A DNA stretch of 64,000 nucleotides from Bacillus_P idriensis_A (lineage in GTDB: Bacteria > Bacillota > Bacilli > Bacillales > Bacillaceae), in the NCBI RefSeq assembly GCF_050483325.1, contig NZ_JBCMYF010000024.1, forward strand, positions 1 through 64,000, given 5' to 3'. Below the pieces are notes generated by a model that did no database searches, was not told where the DNA came from, and saw only the letters and a program-made list of their open reading frames with translations. Within the stretch, counting starts at the first letter, position 1. Each line of letters starts with the position of its first letter. Shown piece after piece: positions 36,624 to 44,702 of this stretch. The translations under genes were made by a program, and so were the position numbers.

Positions 36624-37016
36624 TTACAGATACTCAAGGATTCCGGAAATGATTCCATATACAGTAAGAAACGTCGAGAGCGGCAGCAAAAGTAAAAAGG
36701 AGAAACGCCAGCATTTTTTAAATGCAATGGTTAATGTAATGGACGATTGTGATTTGATCAGGATAAGCAGAACAGTAAACAAGATGAGGAGGCAGATGAA
36801 AAATAAGCCGCCGTAAAAAACAGTTTGTGATAATGTAAGCAATTTGAAGTAAATTGAGAATATAAATAAAACCACGCAAATGTCCGCAGCAAGCAGCAAG
36901 GCTCTTTTTTTGCTGCTAGTCATAACAATAAAAAGAAGAAACAGAAGGAAAAAACTAAGCAGCGGAAGTGTAACAGCAAATGCAAAAATACTGATCATAG
37001 AATCGATTATAATCAT
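36624..37016 (-). CDS. DUF3397 membrane protein
   Basis: The product is 130 residues with four hydrophobic segments and little else: FAFAVTLPLLSFFLLFLLFI, ALLLAADICVVLFIFSIY, a third around VFYGGLFFICLLILF, and FLLLLPLSTFLTVYGI. The start overlaps the panE stop (ATGA), so the two are translationally coupled. The panE-bshC position is typical of the DUF3397 family. The function is unknown. Confidence 0.85.
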   Translation of the reverse strand: MIIIDSMISIFAFAVTLPLLSFFLLFLLFIVMTSSKKRALLLAADICVVLFIFSIYFKLLTLSQTVFYGGLFFICLLILFTVLLILIKSQSSITLTIAFKKCWRFSFLLLLPLSTFLTVYGIISGILEYL

Positions 37017-37894
37017 CCTTCCATTCCCCTGATGGCCTGATATAAGAAATGCAGTACAGGAACTTCAAGCTTTTCAGCTTTTGCCTGATTGATTAAAAAG
37101 CCAATGATTCCATCAATCTCTGTCTTTCTGCCTTCTTCTATATCTTTCAGCATAGATGACCGATTTTGAGCCGTGTTTCTGCATATATCCATGACATGCT
37201 CCCATTCTTCTTGGCCTTTCTGAAACGCCAGAACTTTCACCGCTTCATGAAATACGCTTTCTGTCATTTTATTATACATCGGATTTGAAGCAAGCTCGCC
37301 ATTTGGCACCCGCAATAAAGCAGTAAGAGGATTTATGCAGGCATTCACAAGCAGCTTCCGGGACATCATTTCGTTCCAGCCTCTAACATATTCAAATGGA
37401 AAATGCTCCATTTGCATTTGCAGGATAGGCAGCTCTTTTAAACGATCTTCAGAATAAAGCGGACTGACCTTAATGCAGCCCAATCCTGTATGCTTAACAC
37501 TGTTGTCACTCAGTTTTAATGCGCCATGCTCTACAGTTCCCACAAAAATGCGGTGTCCTTTCAGTGTTTGAAGCAAAGGGATATGATCCATGCCATTCTG
37601 CAAAAAAAGCACCATTTTGGACGGACTCGTTTTTAAGGCATCAAAGATAGAATCCAGCTGATATTGTTTGACCGTTACAATTAGAAGAGGTTCTTTATAG
37701 GAGGGGCTGTCTTCTGCTCTGAGGTTATTTGTTATCTTCTCACGACAATCTCCCCGCACGAGGGTTATTCCTGAATCGTTGATAAGACCTGCTTGCTCTT
37801 TGCGTCTTGTATACAATGTCACTTCATGATATTTGCTTAAATATGCGGCACTGAGTAATCCGACTGCTCCTGAACCGATAATTCCTATCTCCAT
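37013..37894 (-). CDS. panE: 2-dehydropantoate 2-reductase
   Basis: This is a ketopantoate reductase family protein (B. subtilis ylbQ), NADPH-dependent, making pantoate for CoA. It is 293 residues. The Rossmann motif GIIGSGAVGLLSAAYL begins at residue 4. The catalytic Lys lies in RKLLVNACINPLTALL, and the C-terminal helical domain contains SMLKDIEEGRKTEIDGIIG. Whether it is the main pantoate enzyme or a paralogue cannot be told from sequence alone. Confidence 0.93.
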   Translation of the reverse strand: MEIGIIGSGAVGLLSAAYLSKYHEVTLYTRRKEQAGLINDSGITLVRGDCREKITNNLRAEDSPSYKEPLLIVTVKQYQLDSIFDALKTSPSKMVLFLQNGMDHIPLLQTLKGHRIFVGTVEHGALKLSDNSVKHTGLGCIKVSPLYSEDRLKELPILQMQMEHFPFEYVRGWNEMMSRKLLVNACINPLTALLRVPNGELASNPMYNKMTESVFHEAVKVLAFQKGQEEWEHVMDICRNTAQNRSSMLKDIEEGRKTEIDGIIGFLINQAKAEKLEVPVLHFLYQAIRGMEG

Positions 37895-37975
37895 AAGCGC
37901 ATCCCACCGTTTTCCCTTAATTCTTTAATGATACCAAAGAAAAGAAGTATTTCCCATATATAACTACCAGGAATT

Positions 37976-38097
37976 AAGAAAAGCGGAATCGCCCGTTTAG
38001 CTCAGTCATGACAGATAAGGATCCGCAAGTTAAGGCGCTTTTTGCCAATACTTTCGGATCCGTTCTGGCCGAGGAATTGGGCGATGGAGCCCGACAT
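37976..38097. repeat. Full copy of the dispersed hairpin repeat
   Basis: It starts AAGAAAAGCGGAATCGCCCG and ends with a GGGCGATGGAGCCCGACA right arm. ATCGCCC pairs with GGGCGAT. The centre contains GGATCCG, AAGGCGCTTTTTGCC and CGGATCC. It lies in the gap between panE and the carboxylase operon terminator and overlaps no gene. Confidence 0.8.
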
Positions 38098-38132
38098 CAA
38101 AGCGCCAAATTTTATCCTTTCCTAACCATTAA

Positions 38133-38159
38133 GAAAAGCCAGCTCTGAAAGCTGGCTTT
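38133..38159 (-). terminator. Intrinsic terminator of the acyl-CoA carboxylase operon
   Basis: AAAGCCAGCT and AGCTGGCTTT form a perfect 10-bp stem on the minus strand, followed by TCTTAATGG. The U-run is short. Confidence 0.75.
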
Positions 38160-38169
38160 ACCTCCTGCA

Positions 38170-39711
38170 TTATACCGGATAAACCGGATGCTTCCGTTCG
38201 CTGAATGAAAGCTGTTTTGTTTCATATAAAGAGAAACGGGAAATAAGTTCCTCTCTTAGGTCATCTGCGGAAACAATGTCATCGACTATCATTTCAGATG
38301 CAAGCTTATAAATATCGATGTTCTCTTTATATTCCTGCTGTTTTTGAAGGACAAATTTCATTCTCTCCTTCGGATCTTCAATTTCATTGATTTTATTTGA
38401 ATAAATCGCATTAACTGCAGCTTCAGGCCCCATAACAGCAATTTGAGCTGTAGGAAGAGCAATTACGCAATCCGTTTCAAACGCCGGTCCTGCCATTGCA
38501 TAAAGGCCGGCACCGTATGCTTTTCTGACGATAACCGAAATCTTTGGAACTGTAGCAGAGCTCATGGCCGCAATCATCTTAGCGCCATGGCGGATAATTC
38601 CCGCTCTTTCTACCTTTGTGCCAATCATGAAGCCAGGCACATCCGCAAGGAACAACAGTGGAATATGAAACGCATCCGCAAGCTGCATAAACTTCGCTGC
38701 TTTGTCTGCTGAATCTACGAACAATACTCCGCCTTTAACCCGGGGCTGATTGGCAATGACCGCAACAACTTTACCGTCCATCCGGGCAAATCCTGTAATG
38801 ATTTCCGGTGCGAATAAGCGTTTTATTTCAAAAAAGCTTCCTTCGTCTATAAGAGAGTCAATGCACTCATACATATCAAATGGTGCATTCTGATTTTCCG
38901 GGACAATTTCAGACAGCCTTCTGCCCTGCTTTGGAGCAACTGCTTCAACTGTCATCGAAGCATGCTGATAATTTTGCGGAAAGTAAGTTAAATATCTTCT
39001 AGCCTCTAATATAGCGTCTTCTTCTGTTTTTACAAGAACATCCCCGCATCCGCTCACAGAGCAGTGCATTCTCGCTCCGCCCATTTCTTCAAGGCTGACT
39101 TTTTCACCGATGACTTTTTCTGCCATTCGAGGAGATCCCAAATACATGGAGGCATTTCCTTCGACCATGATCACAATGTCACAAAATGCCGGGATGTATG
39201 CTCCTCCTGCTGCTGATGGACCAAATAGCAGACAGATTTGGGGGATCATCCCTGACAATTTAACCTGGTTATAAAAGATCTTTCCTGCACCGCGGCGATT
39301 TGGGAACATATCAATCTGATCTGTAATTCTTGCTCCGGCTGAATCTACCAGATAAAGCAAGGGAACTTTTAATTTTTCAGCTGTTTCCTGGATACGGATG
39401 ATTTTTTCGACCGTTCTTGCCCCCCAAGAGCCAGCTTTGATTGTAGAATCATTTGCCATCACGCAAACAGTTTGATTATTGATTTTCCCGATGGCCGTAA
39501 CAACACCGTCTGATGGCAGGTCGCCTGCCTGGTTATTCGCAAATTTCCCATCCTCTGTGTACTTTCCATTATCGAATAGACGGTTTAGTCTCTCTCTTAC
39601 AAACAATTTCCCCTGCTGCTGCAGCTTTTCATGATATTTAGGGTGTCCGCCGGACTCAATTTCTGCTGTCTTTTCTTTAAGGATTTTGACCAATTCATCC
39701 GTTTTCAACAT
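38170..39711 (-). CDS. Acyl-CoA carboxylase carboxyltransferase (beta) subunit
   Basis: The product is 513 residues of the propionyl/methylcrotonyl-CoA carboxyltransferase family. It carries two crotonase-fold halves: LVDSAGARITDQIDMFPNRR with FGPSAAGGAYIPAF, and FLADVPGFMIGTKVERAGII with KAYGAGLYAMAG. It would move CO2 from biotin to an acyl-CoA. The best neighbours by family are B. subtilis YngE and YqjD; the acyl substrate cannot be set from sequence. ATG at 39711 follows GAGGAGG. It is the last gene of the carboxylase operon. Confidence 0.92.
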   Translation of the reverse strand: MLKTDELVKILKEKTAEIESGGHPKYHEKLQQQGKLFVRERLNRLFDNGKYTEDGKFANNQAGDLPSDGVVTAIGKINNQTVCVMANDSTIKAGSWGARTVEKIIRIQETAEKLKVPLLYLVDSAGARITDQIDMFPNRRGAGKIFYNQVKLSGMIPQICLLFGPSAAGGAYIPAFCDIVIMVEGNASMYLGSPRMAEKVIGEKVSLEEMGGARMHCSVSGCGDVLVKTEEDAILEARRYLTYFPQNYQHASMTVEAVAPKQGRRLSEIVPENQNAPFDMYECIDSLIDEGSFFEIKRLFAPEIITGFARMDGKVVAVIANQPRVKGGVLFVDSADKAAKFMQLADAFHIPLLFLADVPGFMIGTKVERAGIIRHGAKMIAAMSSATVPKISVIVRKAYGAGLYAMAGPAFETDCVIALPTAQIAVMGPEAAVNAIYSNKINEIEDPKERMKFVLQKQQEYKENIDIYKLASEMIVDDIVSADDLREELISRFSLYETKQLSFSERKHPVYPV

Positions 39712-39727
39712 TGGAAATACCTCCTCT

Positions 39728-39943
39728 TTACGCATTTAAAATAATTAATACATCGCCCTCGTTAACAAAATCGCCCGTTTCGGCTTTTACTTCTTCCACA
39801 ACACCATTTTGCGGGCTGTCTAAAGGTATTTCCATTTTCATTGATTCAAGCATGATCACATCTTGTCCTGCCGTTACTTCGTCCCCTGCTGCCACTAATA
39901 CATTCAATACCGTTCCTGCCATACTTGCTTTAATTTCGATCAT
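39728..39943 (-). CDS. Biotin/lipoyl attachment (BCCP-like) protein
   Basis: The product is a 71-residue single-domain biotin carrier. The biotinylation motif ESMKMEIPL places the modified lysine near residue 34. SMAGTVLNVLV and GDFVNEGDVLI complete the barrel. It would carry carboxybiotin between the two larger subunits flanking it. ATG at 39943 is preceded by GGAGG; the longer frame overlaps the next gene and is not needed. Confidence 0.93.
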   Translation of the reverse strand: MIEIKASMAGTVLNVLVAAGDEVTAGQDVIMLESMKMEIPLDSPQNGVVEEVKAETGDFVNEGDVLIILNA

Positions 39944-40001
39944 GTTTAAAATCCTCCATTCTTGATGTGGTGAAGCAAATTGATTATTTTCAAACTCTGA
40001 C

Positions 40002-41339
40002 TTATGCGAAAACAGCTGTCTGTAAAAAGGATGTGCTGTATCTTCCGCGGTTAAATTGTTCATTCGATAAAATATTAATAAATAAAGGAAGGTTAGTTTT
40101 AATTCCCTCGATTTTCATATCATTTAAAAATGTCCTTGCTTTTTCAATGGTCTCTTCCCGGCTATTTCCGTTTACAATAATTTTTGCCACCAGCGGGTCA
40201 TAAAAAGGCGTGACAGTATTGCCTTCTTCATAGGCAATATCCACAACCACCCCATTCATTTTACTGAATGTAAACGCTTTAATTAAACCGGGTGACGGAA
40301 TGAATTTCACCGGATCTTCGGCGTATAGTCTGAATTGAATAGAATGACCGTTTTTCGTAATTTCCTCCTGTGTAAAAGGAAGCGCGTTTCCTTCCGCCGT
40401 GCGGATTTGCAGCTCTACAAGATCAAGGCCTGTCACGCCTTCTGTCACCCTGTGCTCGACTTGCAGTCTAGTATTCATTTCAAGGAAATAAAAGTTTTCT
40501 TTATCATCTACAATAAACTCGATCGTTCCTGCATTTATGTATCCTACATGCTTTGCTGCTGCAATAGCAGCTTCGCACATTTTGGCCCTTGTCTCATCAG
40601 ACAGGTGCGGAGATGGAGATTCTTCGACCACTTTTTGGTTTCTGCGCTGAACAGAGCAGTCACGCTCGAACATGTGCACAACATTTCCGTGATGATCTCC
40701 AAATAATTGAATTTCAATGTGCCTTGCATCTGCAATGAATTTTTCTATAAAAACCTCATCATTTCCGAAGTATGCTTTTGCTCTTGTTTTCGTTGAGTCA
40801 AAACATTTTATCAGAGCCGCTTCATCGTCACACCGCTGCATGCCGATCCCGCCGCCTCCGCCGCTTGCTTTAAGCATCACCGGATATCCGATTTCCCCTG
40901 CAAAGGAGCAGGCGTCCTCAACAGCAGAAATACCTGTAACACTTCCTGGCACAACTGGCACGAGGGCTTCCTTCATGGTTTTTCTAGCAGCAACTTTATC
41001 TCCCATAAGAGCCATTGTCTCTGCATCAGGACCAATAAACTTAATGCCCTTTTCTTCTGCCGCCTGAGCAAACTCCGTATTTTCAGATAAGAATCCATAA
41101 CCCGGATGAATGCCATCCACTTGTTCCCTGACGGCAATATTTAAAATTTCATCCTTTAATAAATAGGACTTCGCTACAGGAGCTTCCCCTATTCTAAAGG
41201 CATAGTCTGCTTCTTTAACAAATGGCAGCTCCGCATCGGCATCAGAAAAAATGACGACTGTTTCAATCCCCATTTTTTTGCATGTTTGGATAATCCGAAG
41301 CGCAATTTCTCCCCGGTTTGCTATTAAAATCTTCTTCAA
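40002..41339 (-). CDS. Biotin carboxylase subunit
   Basis: This ATP-grasp enzyme of 445 residues carboxylates biotin with bicarbonate and ATP. Motifs are KKILIANRGEIALRII at the N terminus, HPGYGFLSENTEFA, the glycine loop KASGGGGGIGMQR, and the catalytic FLEMNTRLQVEHRVTE. The C-terminal domain is complete and there is no fused carrier. TTG at 41339 is preceded by GGAGGGG. It is the first gene of the three-gene operon, distinct from fatty-acid accC, which is not in this window. Confidence 0.93.
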   Translation of the reverse strand: MKKILIANRGEIALRIIQTCKKMGIETVVIFSDADAELPFVKEADYAFRIGEAPVAKSYLLKDEILNIAVREQVDGIHPGYGFLSENTEFAQAAEEKGIKFIGPDAETMALMGDKVAARKTMKEALVPVVPGSVTGISAVEDACSFAGEIGYPVMLKASGGGGGIGMQRCDDEAALIKCFDSTKTRAKAYFGNDEVFIEKFIADARHIEIQLFGDHHGNVVHMFERDCSVQRRNQKVVEESPSPHLSDETRAKMCEAAIAAAKHVGYINAGTIEFIVDDKENFYFLEMNTRLQVEHRVTEGVTGLDLVELQIRTAEGNALPFTQEEITKNGHSIQFRLYAEDPVKFIPSPGLIKAFTFSKMNGVVVDIAYEEGNTVTPFYDPLVAKIIVNGNSREETIEKARTFLNDMKIEGIKTNLPLFINILSNEQFNRGRYSTSFLQTAVFA

Positions 41340-41436
41340 TTTCTCCCCTCCCAAGGTGTAAAAGAATATCCCCACAGAGTACATTTCTTCATAAACTTTA
41401 AATTTCCTGCTTTAAAATGAAAACGCTCACGAAACT

Positions 41437-41465
41437 CTTTTCTAATCTTCTCTGCGTGGTATAAT
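41437..41465 (+). promoter_or_regulatory. Candidate promoter of ylbP
   Basis: TATAAT at 41460-41465 is a perfect -10. The -35 17 bp upstream is poor. It lies about 90 bases before ylbP. Confidence 0.4.
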
Positions 41466-41557
41466 AGATGTAAGTTTTAAAATGTTGTTAAGATTTTGTA
41501 TTCTTATCTTAAACCTGCATGATAAACAACCATCAGAGGCTGCAAGGGGGAAAAACA

Positions 41558-42037
41558 ATGTTTAAGGTAGAAAAACTGCTTATTAATTATAAAACATTAG
41601 AGGAATTTAAAAAGTTTAAAGAATACGGACTGCAGGAGCTGTCCATGCTGGATGATCTTCAGGATAACATTATCGAAAATGACAGCAATTCACCATTTTA
41701 CGGCATCTACTTTGGCGAAAAGCTCGTTGCCCGCATGAGCCTTTACCGCGTCGATAAAAAGTTCGATGAATATTTCGACCCAAAACAGGATTATTTGGAG
41801 CTTTGGAAGCTTGAAGTGCTTCCTGATTATAAGCGCAAAGGCTATGGCACGGCACTTGTTGAATATGCAAAATCTTTCGGTGTTCCGATCAAAACCAATC
41901 CAAGAGTAAAGTCGGGTGAATTCTGGTCAAGAATGGGATTTGAGTCCGTGACATATGACATGGATCGCGATAAAGGGGAAAACCCTCTTGTCTGGTATCC
42001 TGAAGGCGTTTCCGAACAAAAAGGAGAACCCGCTTAA
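41558..42037 (+). CDS. ylbP: GNAT-family N-acetyltransferase YlbP
   Basis: The product is 159 residues with a GNAT core: ELWKLEVLPDYKRKGYGTAL contains the acetyl-CoA-binding R/Q-x-x-G-x-G/A-type loop, and FWSRMGFESV closes the fold. The substrate is unknown. ATG at 41558 is preceded by AAGGGGG; the upstream in-frame ATG at 41519 lacks a ribosome binding site. It is convergent with rsfA, as in B. subtilis. Confidence 0.92.
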   Translation: MFKVEKLLINYKTLEEFKKFKEYGLQELSMLDDLQDNIIENDSNSPFYGIYFGEKLVARMSLYRVDKKFDEYFDPKQDYLELWKLEVLPDYKRKGYGTALVEYAKSFGVPIKTNPRVKSGEFWSRMGFESVTYDMDRDKGENPLVWYPEGVSEQKGEPA

Positions 42038-42055
42038 AAAAATGTTCAGTTAAAT

Positions 42056-42087
42056 AAAAGAATGACCGCTCAAGCGGTCATTCTTTT
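42056..42087. terminator. Bidirectional terminator between ylbP and rsfA
   Basis: AAAAGAATGACCGCT pairs with AGCGGTCATTCTTTT, with A/T runs on both sides. It serves both convergent genes and overlaps the rsfA stop. Confidence 0.9.
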
Positions 42088-42700
42088 ATTTTTCAGCTCT
42101 TTCGAGATTTCCATTGCGGTCTACCTGAAACTTCACCTTGCGGCTGCGTTCATCATCTCTCAAAACAGCCATATTTCTTGCACGTTCCATCATCTCAATC
42201 AGCATCATATAATCTTCCTCTACGAGCTTCAGATTACTGTGGATGGTCTCTTTTTCAGCCTGCAATTTTTCAACTTGCTGCTCAAGATGGGTTACTTTCT
42301 TACTTAGTTTTTCATTTTCGCTTTTTAATTCTGCTGCGCTGCCTGAATTTTCATAGGTTTTTAAAAACGAAATCACTTCATGAAAAGTCAGGGATCCGTA
42401 TGCTTCTTTCTTCTGCGGTTCAATCTCCAAAGAAGGCTTAACCAGGTCAGCTGATTCTTCCTGCTCTTGTTTGCGGATTTTCTTTCGCTGAGCTTTTGCC
42501 ATTTCAATTGCTGATTTGTACTGCTTTCTCACATAAGAATTCCAGCGGAATCCGCATGCTGCAGCCGTTCTTGATAACTTTTGCCCTACTTCTTCAAACG
42601 CTGCAAGCTGCGTGCCGCCTTCACGAATCTGTCTGAGAACTATTTCAGCGAGCATCAAATCCTCATCCTGAGTCCAGGCATCCTGACGTGTAGTCGTCAT
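42086..42700 (-). CDS. rsfA: Prespore regulator RsfA (Myb/SANT-like)
   Basis: The product is 204 residues. The N-terminal Myb/SANT-like DNA-binding domain (DAWTQDEDLMLAEIVLRQIR, SRTAAACGFRWNSYVRKQY) is followed by a basic linker and a long coiled coil (LKSENEKLSKKVTHLEQQVE). RsfA fine-tunes sigma-F-dependent gene expression in B. subtilis. ATG at 42700 is preceded by GGGGGAAG; the long upstream open frame overlaps the crotonase gene and is not real. I found no convincing sigma-F promoter. Confidence 0.93.
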   Translation of the reverse strand: MTTTRQDAWTQDEDLMLAEIVLRQIREGGTQLAAFEEVGQKLSRTAAACGFRWNSYVRKQYKSAIEMAKAQRKKIRKQEQEESADLVKPSLEIEPQKKEAYGSLTFHEVISFLKTYENSGSAAELKSENEKLSKKVTHLEQQVEKLQAEKETIHSNLKLVEEDYMMLIEMMERARNMAVLRDDERSRKVKFQVDRNGNLERAEK

Positions 42701-42807
42701 AACTCTTCCCCCTAATGCGCATTTTTTACATACATATGCGCCTGCTAGAATAGATAGACTACCGAACGTGACAGAATTCCCAGGGATACAAGCTGTTTTT
42801 TCACTGC

Positions 42808-43566
42808 CTACTTTTGAAAGAATTTCCTGACAGCATTCAAGTGTTCTTCGCCTGCCCAAAGCTCTGCACACTTGGCGATTTCTTCTTGCATTCTTTTTTC
42901 CAGACCCGAGCTGACCCATTTATTAATCTGACCTTTTTTATACGCTCTAATCACATCAGGATAAGGGATAAGAGCCTTTCTTATGTACTCATAAGCATCT
43001 GTTTCAAATGTATCAGAATGAAAAACATCCGAAGCAAATCCAAGTTCTTTTGCCTTATGTGCATTTATTTTCTCTCCGCTTGTGAGCATGTATAAGGCCT
43101 TATCATGCTGCATTTTTTCAAACAGCATCGCACTTCCGCCCCAGCCGGTAGTAATCGCTTGATTTCCCTGAATAAATCCTAGTGAAGCTTCTTCATTTAC
43201 TAGTCTGAAATCAGCTGAAGCAGCTATTTCCATTCCTCCCCCTACAGCCGTTCCATTTATCAGAGCAAATGTCGGCACAGGAAGAGTCATGATTCTGTAT
43301 AATAGATTCCCCATTTTAGAGAGCATATACAGAGCTTCTTCAGCAGTGGTGATATTCCCGAAAACAGAAAGATCACCGCCTGAACAAAACGCCTTGCTGC
43401 CGCTGCCTGTTATGACTGCAGCGAGCAGTCTCTCATTGCCTTCTGCTCCAGTCAAAATCGCTTCTAATTCATTCATCACATCATAATCAATTGCATTTCT
43501 GCGCTCCGGCCGGTTAATTTTAATCTCTAATATCCCGTTTCTCTCGCTTGCTGATACTTTTCCCAC
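42808..43566 (-). CDS. Enoyl-CoA hydratase/isomerase (crotonase) family protein
   Basis: The product is 252 residues. Oxyanion-hole segments are SKAFCSGGDLSVFG and GTAVGGGMEIAASADFRL. The glutamate in GGMEI matches the first catalytic Glu of enoyl-CoA hydratase. At the second Glu position my alignment by the following WGG gives Gln (GFIQGNQAITTGWGG). It may therefore not be a standard hydratase; a decarboxylase, isomerase or hydrolase role is possible. GTG at 43566 follows GGGGGA. It lies between rsfA and rpmF, away from the carboxylase operon. Confidence 0.88.
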   Translation of the reverse strand: MGKVSASERNGILEIKINRPERRNAIDYDVMNELEAILTGAEGNERLLAAVITGSGSKAFCSGGDLSVFGNITTAEEALYMLSKMGNLLYRIMTLPVPTFALINGTAVGGGMEIAASADFRLVNEEASLGFIQGNQAITTGWGGSAMLFEKMQHDKALYMLTSGEKINAHKAKELGFASDVFHSDTFETDAYEYIRKALIPYPDVIRAYKKGQINKWVSSGLEKRMQEEIAKCAELWAGEEHLNAVRKFFQK

Positions 43567-43660
43567 TTTAATCCCCCTAAAGAAATAGATGAATACCTTT
43601 TATTTTATAGAAAGGGCTGGATAAGCACTAGAGCATATTATTATTAATCTTCATAAAAAA

Positions 43661-43687
43661 AACGCAAGGATCAGAGATCCTTGCGTT
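43661..43687 (-). terminator. Intrinsic terminator of rpmF
   Basis: AACGCAAGGATC and GATCCTTGCGTT form a perfect 12-bp stem, followed by TTTTTTTATG on the minus strand. Confidence 0.92.
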
Positions 43688-43700
43688 TTTAATGAAGTTA

Positions 43701-43874
43701 TTATTTGCTAACAACTTCTTTTCCTTTGTATGTTCCACATTCTTTACATACACGGTGAGCTAATTTAACTTCACCACAGTTTGGGCATGCTACCATACCA
43801 GGCACTTGCAATTTGAAGTGTGTACGACGTAGTCTTTTTCTTGTTTTAGAAGTTCTTCTAAAAGGTACAGCCAT
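43701..43874 (-). CDS. rpmF: 50S ribosomal protein L32
   Basis: The product is 57 residues with the typical MAVPFRRTSKTRKRLRRTHF start. It has a zinc ribbon with four cysteines (CPNC and CKEC), so it is the zinc-containing form. AAGGAGG precedes the ATG. It lies directly downstream of ylbN, the common rpmF-yceD pairing. Confidence 0.97.
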   Translation of the reverse strand: MAVPFRRTSKTRKRLRRTHFKLQVPGMVACPNCGEVKLAHRVCKECGTYKGKEVVSK

Positions 43875-43950
43875 TATTCCCACCTCCTTACAGAGTTTCA
43901 TTAAAACTTTGTGTTTAAAACAGCCTATATATAAGTGCTAAACAATAGCA

Positions 43951-44472
43951 TTAGCTGTCTTGATCATCGAAGAATTTCGATAAGCCGGCAAGTCTCGGGT
44001 CAATCTTGTTTTTGTTATCTTCTTCAGAGATAACTTTCCAATCTTTTCCCTCTTGCGGGGCAGCCTGATCATTTCCTTCAACAGAATCGCTAAAAACCTG
44101 CATCGGTACTTCCAAAAGTATGTTTTCTTTAATAACAGGTATTAAGTCAACGATATCTTCTTGAACGTGATGGACATCTTCCTCCATCTCGAAGTCGGCA
44201 TTCGGTTTTAATAAGAACGTTTCAGTTGTATGAATTTCGAACGGAAATGGAACATCCACTAGCGTTCTTGCACAAGGGAGAATCATCGTGCCAGTCAGCG
44301 TCAAATGAAAAGTTGCTTTAGAAGAGCCAAGATCTGCTCTGCCTTTTACTGAAACAGGTGAAATTTCACGGATTTCAGAAAGCGCGCCTTTCATATCTGT
44401 CAATTGGACGGTTTCATCAATTTGCAGTCCCTTGTTTTGCAGTTGGTTCAGTTGATTAATAGACCATTTCAT
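43951..44472 (-). CDS. ylbN: YceD-family (DUF177) protein YlbN
   Basis: The product is 173 residues with the DUF177 pattern: an FHLTLTGTMILPCARTL segment with the single cysteine, and the C-terminal KIDPRLAGLSKFFDD. The family is linked to 23S rRNA accumulation, in part because of its conserved pairing with rpmF. The C-terminal tail is acidic. Confidence 0.93.
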   Translation of the reverse strand: MKWSINQLNQLQNKGLQIDETVQLTDMKGALSEIREISPVSVKGRADLGSSKATFHLTLTGTMILPCARTLVDVPFPFEIHTTETFLLKPNADFEMEEDVHHVQEDIVDLIPVIKENILLEVPMQVFSDSVEGNDQAAPQEGKDWKVISEEDNKNKIDPRLAGLSKFFDDQDS

Positions 44473-44702
44473 ATGGTATCACCTCAAGGCAACAAAGGTA
44501 ATTATAGCTTTCGCAATAATATTTGTCAATATTTTTTCTTTACAGTGTTTAGTATACATGAATATTGTTTTAATGCAAAATGTTCTCGCTGATTTTAAAG
44601 GTTTTTCAGCCATTTTTATTGCAGAAACTTGACTTCGTGAACCCCACGTTTCATGATTTAATTAGAAAAATAATGAAAAAAATAAATCAGGGAGGAATGT
44701 TC
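44473..44702. other. Divergent intergenic region between ylbN and tmcAL
   Basis: It holds the AT-rich promoters of the two divergent genes. A frame open from 44580 runs into tmcAL but is not supported as coding. I see no hairpin or repeat. Confidence 0.4.

Noticed and set aside
42701..42800. Sigma-F promoter upstream of rsfA
   Set aside because: GCATA and GTATG words are present but no -10 at usable spacing could be found; the G-rich part is the ribosome binding site.
38170..43566. Carboxylase operon plus crotonase as one leucine-degradation cluster
   Set aside because: Two unrelated genes (ylbP, rsfA) and a bidirectional terminator separate them, and no isovaleryl-CoA dehydrogenase or lyase gene is present.
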